NCBI RefSeq assembly: GCF_001306175.1
Contig: NZ_LGKN01000005.1
Location: forward strand, 636,438 to 700,437
Reading direction: 5' to 3'
From: Ardenticatena maritima
Lineage (GTDB): Bacteria; Chloroflexota; Anaerolineae; Ardenticatenales; Ardenticatenaceae
DNA length: 64,000 nt
The notes below the pieces were generated by a model. The model did not search any database and was not told the origin of the DNA. It saw only the letters and a list, made by a program, of their open reading frames with translations. Numbering within the stretch: the stretch's first letter is position 1; the number at the start of each line of letters is the position of its first letter. A program made the translations under genes and the position numbers. Positions 32,023 through 40,440 of this stretch are shown here, in pieces.

Positions 32023-33300
32023 TTAGCGTGCCAGCAATTCCACCTGACTGACGTAGGATTCGTAATCCCACCCGCTGGCGTAGATGCTGATGGTGGTGAT
32101 GGATGCCGCGTTTTGCAATTCGTCCTGCAAATTCTCAAATACAATCGGCACCCAGGTATCGCGCGGAATGCGTTGCCCAAACTCGTTGACGTAAAACCCG
32201 GCTTCATTCTGGTAGTAGAAGCCGCGCACCCAGTGGTTATCGTTGCCGTACACGTCTTTGTAGTCAATGCGCACCATCAGCGGAAACTCGGAGCTGAGTT
32301 GCCCCCCGCCGCTTAGCGATTGGTGAATGAGTTTGACATCGAACGCGAGATGCAGGGATTCGTACAAGCCCAGATAGCGGTTGAGCGTTTGGCGGATGCC
32401 GGTTTCTCCGTGGTTATTGCCGCTGTTGGTACGTTTGAACTGTACCACGCGCCGCCCGTCCAGCAACATCACGGCTGCTGTGCCGTCAACACTGCCGCCG
32501 TCGCCCCCCTGGTCGTTGTACACCACCCAGCCTTCGGCGAGCACGCCCTGAGTGATAGGCGTGGCGGTTGTGGGGTTGGCAAAATCACCATTGACGATGA
32601 GGTTGCGCTCGGCGGGCAACGGCGGCGTGGCAATGCCGCTCAGCCCCACGCTTGTGCGTTCGCCCGCTTCGATGCGGACGGCTTCGCCGGCGCTCCCTTG
32701 CACATAGGCGACGCCACTGCGGGCGATCACGGTGGTTTCGTCGGTGGATACCTCGATGCTATAACTCCCCGCTTCCAGCGTGGCGAGCGCGTGGGGCGTT
32801 TTCACCTGCACATCGGTTTTGCGCAACAGCGGCGGCGCCAGGTTCAGGCGGATTTGCCCCCGCGAAACCTGCAACACCACCTCATTGGGATTGGGGCTGC
32901 GTTCAAACCGGGGTTTGCGCATGCGCTCAATGGTCACTTCGCTGTAGGGGAAGACGAGCAAGGTGCTGCCGTCAAAAAAGTTGATTTCGGCGATATCGTC
33001 GCGGTCGGTCAAGATGCGCGCGCCTTCCTGCACGCCGTCACGCCGCTCACCTTCCGGCACGGCGACCGTGGTGTTCATATTCACTTCCTGGACAACGGGT
33101 TTCCCCGCACTGCCCTTGACGACGGCTAATTGGGGGCGTGTCGCGGTGTGCACATACCAGCGAACGCTCAACGGAATTCCCACCGCCAGCGCGCAGAAAA
33201 TGGCGAACGCCGTGAGCAGGATAATCCACGCCAATTGCTCACGGTTCATGGCGGGTTGTGGTTTGTCGAGTGATGGATACAACGGGCTTTCCTGGTTCAT
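32023..33300 (-). CDS. membrane-anchored FecR-domain protein
   Basis: The protein has 425 residues. The ATG at 33300 has GGAGGT 7 bases upstream. A transmembrane segment spans about residues 22-46, preceded by a 20-residue cytoplasmic tail. The outer part has a FecR-like beta domain: GARILTDRDDIAEINFFDGSTLLVFPYSEVTI, then LEAGSYSIEVSTDETTVIARSGVAYV. The C-terminal half (about 230-425) resembles a galactose-binding-type jelly roll (NLIVNGDFANP, GWVVYNDQGG). FecR domains relay outer signals to ECF sigma factors, but no sigma factor is adjacent, so it may instead be structural. A TATAAT box (33324-33329) and one copy of a 29-bp repeat lie directly upstream. Confidence 0.8.
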   Translation of the reverse strand: MNQESPLYPSLDKPQPAMNREQLAWIILLTAFAIFCALAVGIPLSVRWYVHTATRPQLAVVKGSAGKPVVQEVNMNTTVAVPEGERRDGVQEGARILTDRDDIAEINFFDGSTLLVFPYSEVTIERMRKPRFERSPNPNEVVLQVSRGQIRLNLAPPLLRKTDVQVKTPHALATLEAGSYSIEVSTDETTVIARSGVAYVQGSAGEAVRIEAGERTSVGLSGIATPPLPAERNLIVNGDFANPTTATPITQGVLAEGWVVYNDQGGDGGSVDGTAAVMLLDGRRVVQFKRTNSGNNHGETGIRQTLNRYLGLYESLHLAFDVKLIHQSLSGGGQLSSEFPLMVRIDYKDVYGNDNHWVRGFYYQNEAGFYVNEFGQRIPRDTWVPIVFENLQDELQNAASITTISIYASGWDYESYVSQVELLAR

Positions 33301-33330
33301 CGTTCTGACCTCCAACAGCGGTGATTATAG

Positions 33331-33359
33331 CACGAGGTCGAACAAGAGGAGAACGCGAC
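33331..33359 (-). repeat. 29-bp direct repeat, copy 1 (upstream of FecR-domain gene)
   Basis: It matches 33690-33718 at 28 of 29 positions. It lies immediately upstream of a TATAAT box (33324-33329 on the minus strand) and 31 bases before the FecR-domain start. The minus-strand core reads GTTCTCCTCTTGTTCGACC. Confidence 0.9.
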
Positions 33360-33435
33360 AAATTTTGTGCGGAGCAAGAAGCATAGGTTAGCGTGGGTGG
33401 TGATCTAACGTGAGATAACGTGGGCGACTCATTGA

Positions 33436-33633
33436 TTACGCTAGACGGCGATATAATTCTTCGTTCTTTGAGAGAACGTACTTCAACGTTTTTTCAAACT
33501 CAGGCTCAGTTTGCGCCAGAAAATGTTCGAGACTGAGGCGCAATAATTCTTCGGGTGCAATTCCGAAACGTGCTGCAATTTCTTGAAGCCGTTTCCATTG
33601 TGGCTCTGGCAATGTGATTGTGATTATGGACAT
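33436..33633 (-). CDS. small ribbon-helix-helix protein (orphan antitoxin/CopG-like)
   Basis: The protein has 65 residues. The ATG at 33633 has GAGGGA 7 bases upstream. Residues 2-10 form the DNA-contacting strand SIITITLPE, followed by two helices (QWKRLQEIAARFG, APEELLRLSLEHFLAQ) and a C-terminal helix rich in charge. This is the ribbon-helix-helix fold of CopG/antitoxin proteins. No toxin gene (PIN, RelE) follows; the downstream 135 bases to the FecR gene are noncoding. It is flanked by two 29-bp direct repeats, one of which overlaps its own promoter, so it may be an autoregulated regulator. Confidence 0.75.
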   Translation of the reverse strand: MSIITITLPEPQWKRLQEIAARFGIAPEELLRLSLEHFLAQTEPEFEKTLKYVLSKNEELYRRLA

Positions 33634-33675
33634 AAGTATTCCCTCATTTCGTTGAGCGGTTTCCGATTTCTGAGG

Positions 33676-33704
33676 AGTATAGGCAATCACACAAGGTCGA
33701 ACAA
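33676..33704 (-). promoter_or_regulatory. promoter of the ribbon-helix-helix gene, overlapping a 29-bp repeat
   Basis: On the minus strand TTGTTC (33699-33704) and TATACT (33676-33681) are 17 bases apart. The -35 box lies inside repeat copy 2 (33690-33718). Confidence 0.55.
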
Positions 33705-33718
33705 GAGGAGAACGCGAC
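33690..33718 (-). repeat. 29-bp direct repeat, copy 2 (upstream of ribbon-helix-helix gene)
   Basis: It matches 33331-33359 at 28 of 29 positions, exactly 359 bp away, in the same orientation. It covers the -35 box of the ribbon-helix-helix gene. Confidence 0.9.
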
Positions 33719-33734
33719 GAGGGAGAAGAGAAGC

Positions 33735-33757
33735 AAAAAGCCCCCGTGATGGGGGCT
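33735..33757 (-). terminator. intrinsic terminator of the flavoprotein gene
   Basis: A 7-bp stem (AGCCCCC / GGGGGCT) with a 5-base loop is followed on the minus strand by TTTTTGC. It lies 7 bases after the stop at 33764. Confidence 0.85.
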
Positions 33758-33763
33758 GCCTGT

Positions 33764-34678
33764 TCAGACCTGTGTTGCCAGATACCGCCAAATGCTGATG
33801 GCGGCTTTGATTCCTTCGCCCAGCGCAATAGGCACTTGTTCAATGTAGGTATCCGTCACATCACCCGCGGCAAAGACGCCCGGCACGCTCGCGCGCCCTT
33901 GTTTATCCACGATGATATGACCATTCTCGTCGCACTCCACCAAGTCGCGCACCATATCGCTGTTGGGGCGTACACCGAGAATGATAAACACCCCTTCCAC
34001 ATCAAGATGGCGTGCCGCGCCAAGGTTGTTTGCCAGTTCAATCCCTGTGACGAATTGGTCGCCCACAATCCGCTCGACCGTCCAGTGGGTGAAGATGGTG
34101 ACGTTGGGCAATTTTTGCACGACCGCCGCCAGAGGGTGTTGCGACCATGTGTCATTGCTGGCGATGAGATACACCTTGTGCGCCAGGTGGGCGAGCTCGA
34201 TGGCGGCGTAGAGCGCCCGCTCGCCCTGCCCCACGACGGCGACATCGCGCCCATGGAAGAAGGGGGCATGGCTAATCGCCGAATACGAAACGCCGCGTCC
34301 CCAAAACTCATCTTCGCCGGGCACAAACAGTTTTTGCGGGCTTGCCCCTGTGGCGACCAACACCGCCCGCGCTGTGACCGGCTCGCCTTCGCTGAGGTGC
34401 AAGCGAAAGATGGGCGGTACATGTTCCACGCGCTCAACAAAGCGCGGGTCGGAGCGCCCAAGGTGGGCGTTCACATAGGCTTGAAACTGGTGCACCAGTT
34501 CAGCCCCCCAGACCGTTTCAACATGCGGGATACCACGCAGTGCAAAACGGTACGAGAGCTTGCCTCCGCTTTCAGGCGCAAACAGCGCCACATTGAAACG
34601 CGCGTTGAGCAAGTAAGTGGCGGCGGCTACCCCTGCCGGTCCGCCGCCGATAATCGCGACATCGTGTTGTGCGTTCAA
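33764..34678 (-). CDS. thioredoxin reductase-like FAD/NAD(P) flavoprotein lacking the CxxC
   Basis: This is a 304-residue two-dinucleotide-domain flavoprotein. FAD site: VAIIGGGPAGVAAATYL near the start and AAGDVTDTYIEQVPIALGEG near the end. NAD(P) site: DVAVVGQGERALYAAIEL. At the place of the thioredoxin reductase redox motif (GVSYCATC) it reads GVSYSAIS, so both cysteines are serine; it cannot reduce a thioredoxin by the classical route. It resembles ferredoxin-NADP reductase-type relatives. Start: TTG at 34678 with GGAGGG upstream; an ATG at 34738 would overlap the usp gene by 29 bases. It is co-transcribed with the universal stress protein. Confidence 0.82.
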   Translation of the reverse strand: MNAQHDVAIIGGGPAGVAAATYLLNARFNVALFAPESGGKLSYRFALRGIPHVETVWGAELVHQFQAYVNAHLGRSDPRFVERVEHVPPIFRLHLSEGEPVTARAVLVATGASPQKLFVPGEDEFWGRGVSYSAISHAPFFHGRDVAVVGQGERALYAAIELAHLAHKVYLIASNDTWSQHPLAAVVQKLPNVTIFTHWTVERIVGDQFVTGIELANNLGAARHLDVEGVFIILGVRPNSDMVRDLVECDENGHIIVDKQGRASVPGVFAAGDVTDTYIEQVPIALGEGIKAAISIWRYLATQV

Positions 34679-34709
34679 CGAACCCTCCGTTTGTGCAATC
34701 GGTTGGTGC

Positions 34710-35144
34710 TTATGCTTCGCCCGTGCCGTGTTTGACAATCAGCACCGGTACAGGCGATTGTTGAATGAGCTTGTGCCCCACACTGCCCAACGCCAATGCC
34801 GCCAGTTCGCCAAGCCCGCGGCTCCCAATCACAATCAAATCGGCTTTGTGCGCTTCCGCGGCGCTCAAGAGGGCATTCGCCGCCGGGCCTTCCAGCAAGT
34901 CGGTTTCGGCGACAATCCCTTCGGGAAGGGCTTTGACGGTTTCTTCTAAAATTTTCTCGCCATAGGTCAACGCCTTTTCCACAGCATTCTCAAACATCTC
35001 GTTGCCAAGGTAGCGCGGCACAGGCTCATAGGCGTGTACCAGCACCAAATCGGCGCCGTATTTTTGCGCAATGTCTGCGGCCACTTTGGCGGCATAGCGG
35101 CTGCGGTCACTTTCATCTACGCCGACGATGATTGTTTTGAACAT
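34710..35144 (-). CDS. universal stress protein (UspA family)
   Basis: This is a 144-residue cytoplasmic stress protein. The N-terminal strand MFKTIIVGVDESDRSRYA is typical; the ATP-binding motif G-2x-G-9x-G is visible in IGSRGLGELAALALGSVGHKLI. The family usually binds ATP and dimerises. It is followed 31 bases later by the thioredoxin reductase-like flavoprotein, suggesting a shared role in stress or redox adaptation. AGGAGG precedes the ATG. Confidence 0.92.
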   Translation of the reverse strand: MFKTIIVGVDESDRSRYAAKVAADIAQKYGADLVLVHAYEPVPRYLGNEMFENAVEKALTYGEKILEETVKALPEGIVAETDLLEGPAANALLSAAEAHKADLIVIGSRGLGELAALALGSVGHKLIQQSPVPVLIVKHGTGEA

Positions 35145-35290
35145 GGTCAGCCTCCTTTGGCGTATCCGGTTGTGTCAAGCGGGCAGATTGTTGGTTTCAT
35201 CCTGTTTCCAGCATACAGGAGAACGGAAGAGTTGAAAAGTGAAATTTGTCACAAACACGCTTATGCTTGCAGTCGTCCACGTGCCGCTTC

Positions 35291-35319
35291 ATTGTATTGT
35301 AGAGCACCAAATTCTTCAA
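35291..35319 (-). promoter_or_regulatory. probable promoter for usp
   Basis: On the minus strand TTGAAG (35314-35319) and TACAAT (35291-35296) are 17 bases apart, giving a leader of about 140 bases. A closer, weaker alternative is TATGCT near 35210. Confidence 0.45.
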
Positions 35320-35385
35320 GGGCATTGGCGAAGCGGCGTGTGGCGCTCTATCTCCCGTGTTTCCTCTGCACAGTATTCCACTTCT

Positions 35386-35413
35386 TTGACGCGCATCACG
35401 CCCCTTGTATAAT
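35386..35413 (+). promoter_or_regulatory. promoter of the purine biosynthesis operon
   Basis: TTGACG (35386-35391) and a perfect TATAAT (35408-35413) are 16 bases apart. Transcription would start near 35420, about 100 bases before the purL ATG. Confidence 0.82.
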
Positions 35414-35448
35414 CTGGGCGCACTGACAAGACAGAACGCCCGTCGAAG

Positions 35449-35482
35449 AAGACGCCGAGGACTGTTCTCTGCGTCTTTTTTT
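35449..35482 (+). terminator. leader terminator / possible attenuator before purL
   Basis: The stem AAGACGC / GCGTCTT (35449-35455 with 35471-35477), extended inside by GAG/CTC pairs, is directly followed by a run of T residues (to 35482). It lies between the operon promoter and the purL start, so full-length transcription must read through it; this is the geometry of an attenuator. The signal it responds to is not visible. Confidence 0.7.
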
Positions 35483-35518
35483 GTTTGTGAACGAGCGCGA
35501 ACGAGGAGTTGAAGAAGC

Positions 35519-38500
35519 ATGAGCACGAGCGAGCAGCCGCATTCTCTCAGGGGCGTCGCCCAAGCGCTTGCCCCGACCTATCGGATTGAGGTCGTCTTAC
35601 GATGTCCACCCGACCACATGGGGGCGCGCATTCTTCGCACCGCACAGGCCGCCGGCTTTCCCCACCTCACCCGTTGCGATGTGCGCCGCCTCTTTTTCAT
35701 ACGAGGGCGATTGCGTCCCGAAGATTTGCACCGTATCGCCCGCCGATTGTTGACCGACCCCGTGACCGAGACGTACCACATTCATCAGCAGTCCGACACC
35801 TTCCCCCCACCCGCACCCGAGACCGACCACCCCGACGCGATCATTGATGTGACTTGGCTCCCCGGCGTGACCGACCCTGTGGCTGAAAACCTGCTCCGCG
35901 CCGCACGGCTCATTGGTGTTGAGCAGATTGAAGCCGCCGCGACCGGGACCTCTTTCCACGTGTGGGGGCTCACGGGGGAAGAAGAAGCCGCCCGCCTTGC
36001 CGAAACCGTCCTCTGCAACACCGTTGTCCAACGCTACAGCATTAATGTTCCCATTGCGCCCGCCTTTATCACCGCCCAAAACGCTGATGACACTGTTGAA
36101 ACCATCCCCATCCGCGACGCCGACGACGCCCAATTGGAAGCCATCAGCCGCGAACGCCGCCTGGCGCTCAACCTGGACGAAATGCGCGCGATTCGCGCCT
36201 ACTTCCGCCGTGAAGGGCGCGACCCCACCGACGCGGAACTGGAAATGTTGGCGCAGACGTGGAGCGAGCATTGCGTGCATAAGACGTTCAAGGCGCGTAT
36301 CCTGTACGAAGGACCACCGCATGGCGCGCCGCCCAACGCTGAACCGGTTCGGCAAGAGATCAACGGCTTGCTGCGCACCTACTTGCGCGCCGCAACAGAG
36401 CAGGTTGCGCGTGAGTGGGTGCATTCCGCTTTTGTGGACAACGCCGGCATTATCGCGTTTGACGAGCGCTTTGATGTGGCGTTCAAGGTGGAAACCCACA
36501 ACCACCCCTCCGCCATCGAACCGTTTGGCGGGGCGAATACGGGCGTGGGGGGCGTAGTGCGCGACATTCTGGGCGTCAGCGCCCGCCCCATCGCCAACAC
36601 CGACGTGCTCTGTTTTGGTCCGACCGATTTGCCCGACGACGCTGTGCCGCCGGGGGCGCTGCACCCCCGCCGTATCGAAGCCGGTGTTGTGCACGGTATC
36701 GAAGATTACGGCAACAAAATGGGCATTCCCACCGTCAACGGCGCGGTCTTCTACCATCCCGGCTATACCGCCAACCCGCTGGTGTACTGTGGCTGTGTGG
36801 GCGTGTTGCCGCGTGGGGCGCACCCCTCGAACGTCCAGCCCGGCGACTTGATTGTGGTCATGGGGGGGCGCACAGGGCGCGACGGCTTGCGCGGCGCGAC
36901 GTTTTCCAGCATGGAAATGGACGCCGAGACCGGCGAGATTGCCGGGAGCGCCGTGCAAATCGGCCACCCCATCAACGAAAAACAGGTGCAAGAAGTCGTC
37001 ATCCAGGCGCGTGATGAAGGCTTGTACCACGCTATCACCGATTGCGGCGCGGGCGGGCTTTCGTCCGCGGTGGGGGAAATGGGCGCGGAGATTGGCGCGA
37101 CCGTTCACCTTGAACGTGTACCGCTCAAATACGCCGGCTTGCGTCCCTGGGAAATCTGGTTGAGCGAGGCGCAGGAGCGCATGGTGCTCGCCGTCCCGCC
37201 GGACGCCTGGCCGCGCTTGCGTGAGGTGTGCGACTTGCACGGCGTCGAGGCGGTTGTCATTGGCACGTTTGAACCGACCGGTCGGCTCAAACTCTTCTAC
37301 GGCGACCGTGTGGTGGGCGACCTGGATATGCACTTCTTGCATGAAGGCTTGCCCCAACGCACCATGCACGCCGTCTGGCGTCCGCCGGTGGTGCAGGCTG
37401 TTCCCCCGGCTGAAAGCCTTTCGCCCACCCAAGCCTTGCAGCGCTTGCTGGCGCACCCCAACATTCGCTCGCGCGAGCGCATTATCCGCCGCTACGACCA
37501 CGAAGTGCAAGGCGGCACCACAGTCAAGCCGCTGGCGGGGGTTGCCGATCATGGTCCGTCGGACGGGGCGGTGATTGTGCCGCTGGGCACCTACACGCCG
37601 CTGCAAGCCGCCGATGAAACGCGCCCGTTGCGCGGCGTGGCGCTGTCGGTCGGCATTTGCCCGCAGTACGGCGAACTTGACCCCTACGCCATGGCGTGGG
37701 CGGCGGTGGACGAAGCCGTGCGCAACGCGGTGGCGGTCGGCGCCGACCCCGACCACCTCGCCATTTTGGACAACTTCTGCTGGGGCAACCCCAACCTGCC
37801 CGACCGTCTGGGAAGCCTGGTGCGGTGCGCGCAAGGATGCTACGACGCCGCGGTCGCCTATGGCACCCCCTACATCTCCGGCAAGGATAGCCTCAACAAC
37901 GAATACACCACCGCCGACGGCGAACGCCACGCCATTCCCGGCACGTTGCTCATCTCCGCGATTGGCCTGGTGCCCGACGTGCGCCGCACCGCCACGCTGG
38001 ACTTGAAAGCGCCGGGCAACCTGCTCTACATCCTCGGCGATACCCGCGCTGAATTGGGCGGAAGCCACTACGCCGAAGTGGTGGGCATGCGCGACGCCCA
38101 TGTGCCCCAACCCGTGCCCGACGCCATTCAACGGGCGCGCGCCCTGCACCGCGCCATGCGTGACGGGTTGGTGCAGGCGTGCCATGACTGCTCCGAAGGC
38201 GGGGTGGCGGTGGCGCTGGCGGAAATGGCGCTCGCCGGGCGGCTCGGAGCGGAAGTCAACCTGGGGGCGTTGCCAGGGGCGGACCAAGTCGAAAACGACA
38301 CACACCTGCTCTTTGCCGAATCGCTGGCGCGCTGGGTGGTGGAAGTGCGTCCCGAAGACGCCGCCGCCTTTGAAAACGCCCTGCACGGGCTGCCCTACGC
38401 CCGCATTGGGCGCGTGCACGCTGAACCGGTTTTGCGCATTCTGGGGCGCAATGGCGAGCCGCTTGTGCACGCCGCCGTCGCCGACCTGGAACGCGCCTGG

Positions 38501-39343
38501 CGTGGGGTGACTTCGCCGGCACACACCTCGCCGCAACAGTCCTACCCCGCCGCGCCTGCCGTCAAGCGTGCGCCGCGCGTTCTCATTCTGCATGCCCGCG
38601 GCACCAACCGCGACCGCGAAGCCGCCCTTGCCGCCGAACTGGCGGGGGGCGCGCCCGAAATCGTGCTGATGCAGCAACTCCTGAACGGCGAGCGCAACCT
38701 GCTGGACTACCACATGATTGTGGTGCCGGGGGGCTTTTCGTATGGCGACGACCTGGGCGCGGGAGCGCTTTGGGCGCTTGACCTGCAAGAGCAACTGGGC
38801 GAACCACTGCGTCGCTTTGTGGCGGAAGGTCGCCCGGTGTTGGGCATTTGCAACGGTTTCCAGGCGCTCATCAAGGCGGGGCTGCTGCCCGGCATGGAGT
38901 GGGCGCCCGCCCAAGGAGAGCGGGTGGTGACCCTCGCGCCGAACGCCTCGGCAAAATTCGAGTGCCGCTGGGTCTGGCTGGAACCCAACCCCCACAGCCC
39001 TTCACTCTTCACACAAGGGCTGGATGCGCCGATTCACTGCCCGGTGGCGCATGGTGAAGGGCGCTTCGTTGCCCGTGACGTCGACATTCTGGCGGCGTTG
39101 CAACGGGATAACCTGGTGGCGCTCACCTACACAACACCCGACGGCAGCGAAGTGCGCTACCCCTACAACCCCAACGGGTCGGACGCGCACATTGCGGGCA
39201 TTTGCAACCCGGCGGGGAACGTGTTGGGGCTGATGCCGCACCCCGAAGACCACATTTTCCCCTGGCAACATCCACGCCATCATCGCGGCGAACGGGGGTT
39301 GGACGGGTTGCGGCTCTTCATCAACGGTATTCGTGCCTGCTGA
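35519..39343 (+). CDS. purL: phosphoribosylformylglycinamidine synthase, single-chain with PurS-like, PurL and PurQ parts
   Basis: This enzyme turns FGAR, glutamine and ATP into FGAM (purine step 4). It has 1274 residues. Residues about 20-185 hold two PurS-like halves (RIEVVLRCPPD and IIDVTWLPGV, each ending Y.I). The linker follows, including LAQTWSEHCVHKTF (about 245), then the two AIRS-type ATP-binding halves (KVETHNHPSAIEPFGGANTGVGG; later SGKDSLNNEY). The C-terminal glutaminase (about 1020-1274) has nucleophile Cys1111 in GICNGFQ and the partners His1241/Glu1243 in MPHPEDH. Many bacteria encode PurS, PurL and PurQ separately; here they are one chain. GAGGAG precedes the ATG. It is the first gene of the operon. 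Confidence 0.95.
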   Translation: MSTSEQPHSLRGVAQALAPTYRIEVVLRCPPDHMGARILRTAQAAGFPHLTRCDVRRLFFIRGRLRPEDLHRIARRLLTDPVTETYHIHQQSDTFPPPAPETDHPDAIIDVTWLPGVTDPVAENLLRAARLIGVEQIEAAATGTSFHVWGLTGEEEAARLAETVLCNTVVQRYSINVPIAPAFITAQNADDTVETIPIRDADDAQLEAISRERRLALNLDEMRAIRAYFRREGRDPTDAELEMLAQTWSEHCVHKTFKARILYEGPPHGAPPNAEPVRQEINGLLRTYLRAATEQVAREWVHSAFVDNAGIIAFDERFDVAFKVETHNHPSAIEPFGGANTGVGGVVRDILGVSARPIANTDVLCFGPTDLPDDAVPPGALHPRRIEAGVVHGIEDYGNKMGIPTVNGAVFYHPGYTANPLVYCGCVGVLPRGAHPSNVQPGDLIVVMGGRTGRDGLRGATFSSMEMDAETGEIAGSAVQIGHPINEKQVQEVVIQARDEGLYHAITDCGAGGLSSAVGEMGAEIGATVHLERVPLKYAGLRPWEIWLSEAQERMVLAVPPDAWPRLREVCDLHGVEAVVIGTFEPTGRLKLFYGDRVVGDLDMHFLHEGLPQRTMHAVWRPPVVQAVPPAESLSPTQALQRLLAHPNIRSRERIIRRYDHEVQGGTTVKPLAGVADHGPSDGAVIVPLGTYTPLQAADETRPLRGVALSVGICPQYGELDPYAMAWAAVDEAVRNAVAVGADPDHLAILDNFCWGNPNLPDRLGSLVRCAQGCYDAAVAYGTPYISGKDSLNNEYTTADGERHAIPGTLLISAIGLVPDVRRTATLDLKAPGNLLYILGDTRAELGGSHYAEVVGMRDAHVPQPVPDAIQRARALHRAMRDGLVQACHDCSEGGVAVALAEMALAGRLGAEVNLGALPGADQVENDTHLLFAESLARWVVEVRPEDAAAFENALHGLPYARIGRVHAEPVLRILGRNGEPLVHAAVADLERAWRGVTSPAHTSPQQSYPAAPAVKRAPRVLILHARGTNRDREAALAAELAGGAPEIVLMQQLLNGERNLLDYHMIVVPGGFSYGDDLGAGALWALDLQEQLGEPLRRFVAEGRPVLGICNGFQALIKAGLLPGMEWAPAQGERVVTLAPNASAKFECRWVWLEPNPHSPSLFTQGLDAPIHCPVAHGEGRFVARDVDILAALQRDNLVALTYTTPDGSEVRYPYNPNGSDAHIAGICNPAGNVLGLMPHPEDHIFPWQHPRHHRGERGLDGLRLFINGIRAC

Positions 39344-39358
39344 AGATGAGAGGGTGCG

Positions 39359-39403
39359 GGAGAATGGGGGGGGGTATCCAGGCATACCCCATCCCCACTC
39401 TCC
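39359..39403 (+). other. intercistronic hairpin between purL and purC
   Basis: A long imperfect stem (GGAGA..ATGGGG..GGGTAT with ATACCC..ATCCCC..TCTCC, 39359-39403) fills the gap after purL. No T-run follows, so it probably affects mRNA stability or partial termination rather than ending the transcript. Confidence 0.55.
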
Positions 39404-39434
39404 ATGTACCAACTGAAATGAGGAGGTTTTTTGT

Positions 39435-40400
39435 ATGCTTTCACACGAAGCGCTGTTAGCCGCCATTCCACACGCCATTGACACAGTGGACATCCCCGGC
39501 CTTGGCGACAAGGTGCAGGGGAAAGTGCGCGACATGTACCGCGTGGATGGGCGTCGCGTGCTCATCACCACCGACCGCGTGTCGGCGTTCGACCGTGTGT
39601 TGGGGCTGATTCCCTACAAGGGGCAAGTGCTCAACCAACTGAGCGCCTGGTGGTTCGAGCAGTTGCGCGACATTGTGGGCAACCATGTGCTCAGCGTTCC
39701 CGACCCCAACGTGATGATTGTGCGCGAAGCCGAACCCCTGCCCGTTGAAGTCATCGTGCGCGGCTACATCACCGGCGTCACCAAAACATCGCTCTGGTAT
39801 CTCTACTCGCAGGGTGAACGCCGCCCCTACGGCATCGAACTGCCCGAAGGCTTGCAGAAGAACGACCCACTGCCCGAACCCATCATCACCCCCACCACCA
39901 AAGCCACCGACGGCGGCCACGATGAACGCCTCACACGCGATGAAATTATCGAGCGCGGTATCGTTCCGCCGGCGTTGTGGGAAGAAATCGAGCGCGTGGC
40001 GATTGCCATCTTCAAGCGTGGGCAAGAAGTGGCGCGCCAGGCGGGGCTGATTTTGGTGGATACGAAGTACGAGTTCGGGCTGATTGATGGGCGGCTGGCG
40101 CTCATTGACGAAGTCCACACGCCCGATTCCAGCCGCTATTGGATTGCCGAGACCTACCAGCGCGGCACCGAACCGGAAAACTTCGACAAAGAATTCCTGC
40201 GCAAATGGTTCGCCGCCCAGGGCTACCGCGGCGACGGCGAGCCGCCCGCCATGCCCGACGACTTCATCGCCCAAGTCGCCGCCCGCTACATCGCCGCCTA
40301 CGAAAAGTTGACCGGACAACCGTTTGAGCCGGGCGAATTGCCCGCCAAAGAGCGCATTGTGCGCAACGTTCAGGCGGCACTGGAAACTGAAACCTTGTAA
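39435..40400 (+). CDS. purC: phosphoribosylaminoimidazole-succinocarboxamide synthase
   Basis: PurC joins CAIR with aspartate using ATP to give SAICAR. At 321 residues it is of the longer, yeast-like type rather than the 240-residue bacterial type. Signatures: VQGKVRDMYRVDGRRVLITTDRVSAFD near the N-terminus, VRGYITGV, and LVDTKYEFGLIDG then LIDEVHTPDSSRYW in the middle. GAGGAGG precedes the ATG. It lies between purL and purE; in animals PurC is fused to the same kind of PurE as found next door. Confidence 0.95.
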   Translation: MLSHEALLAAIPHAIDTVDIPGLGDKVQGKVRDMYRVDGRRVLITTDRVSAFDRVLGLIPYKGQVLNQLSAWWFEQLRDIVGNHVLSVPDPNVMIVREAEPLPVEVIVRGYITGVTKTSLWYLYSQGERRPYGIELPEGLQKNDPLPEPIITPTTKATDGGHDERLTRDEIIERGIVPPALWEEIERVAIAIFKRGQEVARQAGLILVDTKYEFGLIDGRLALIDEVHTPDSSRYWIAETYQRGTEPENFDKEFLRKWFAAQGYRGDGEPPAMPDDFIAQVAARYIAAYEKLTGQPFEPGELPAKERIVRNVQAALETETL

Positions 40401-40440
40401 ACCAACACATCTGCTGAATATGACAGGGAGAGGAATTGCT

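Larger units (their letters stand above)
35145..35518. other. 374-bp divergent region: usp promoter, purine operon promoter and leader
   Basis: No gene is seen. It holds a usp promoter, the purine operon promoter (35386-35413) and a leader of about 100 nt ending in a terminator-like hairpin. I see no purine riboswitch fold in the leader. Confidence 0.7.

Noticed and set aside
33331..33718. Insertion sequence or miniature transposon bounded by 29-bp repeats
   Set aside because: The repeats are direct, not inverted; there is no transposase or target duplication, and both copies sit at promoters.
35420..35518. Purine or PRPP riboswitch in the purL leader
   Set aside because: Too short, with no conserved aptamer sequence; only a terminator hairpin is clear.
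35597..38995. 1132-codon minus-strand frame opposite purL
   Set aside because: Shadow of purL; no recognisable protein character.
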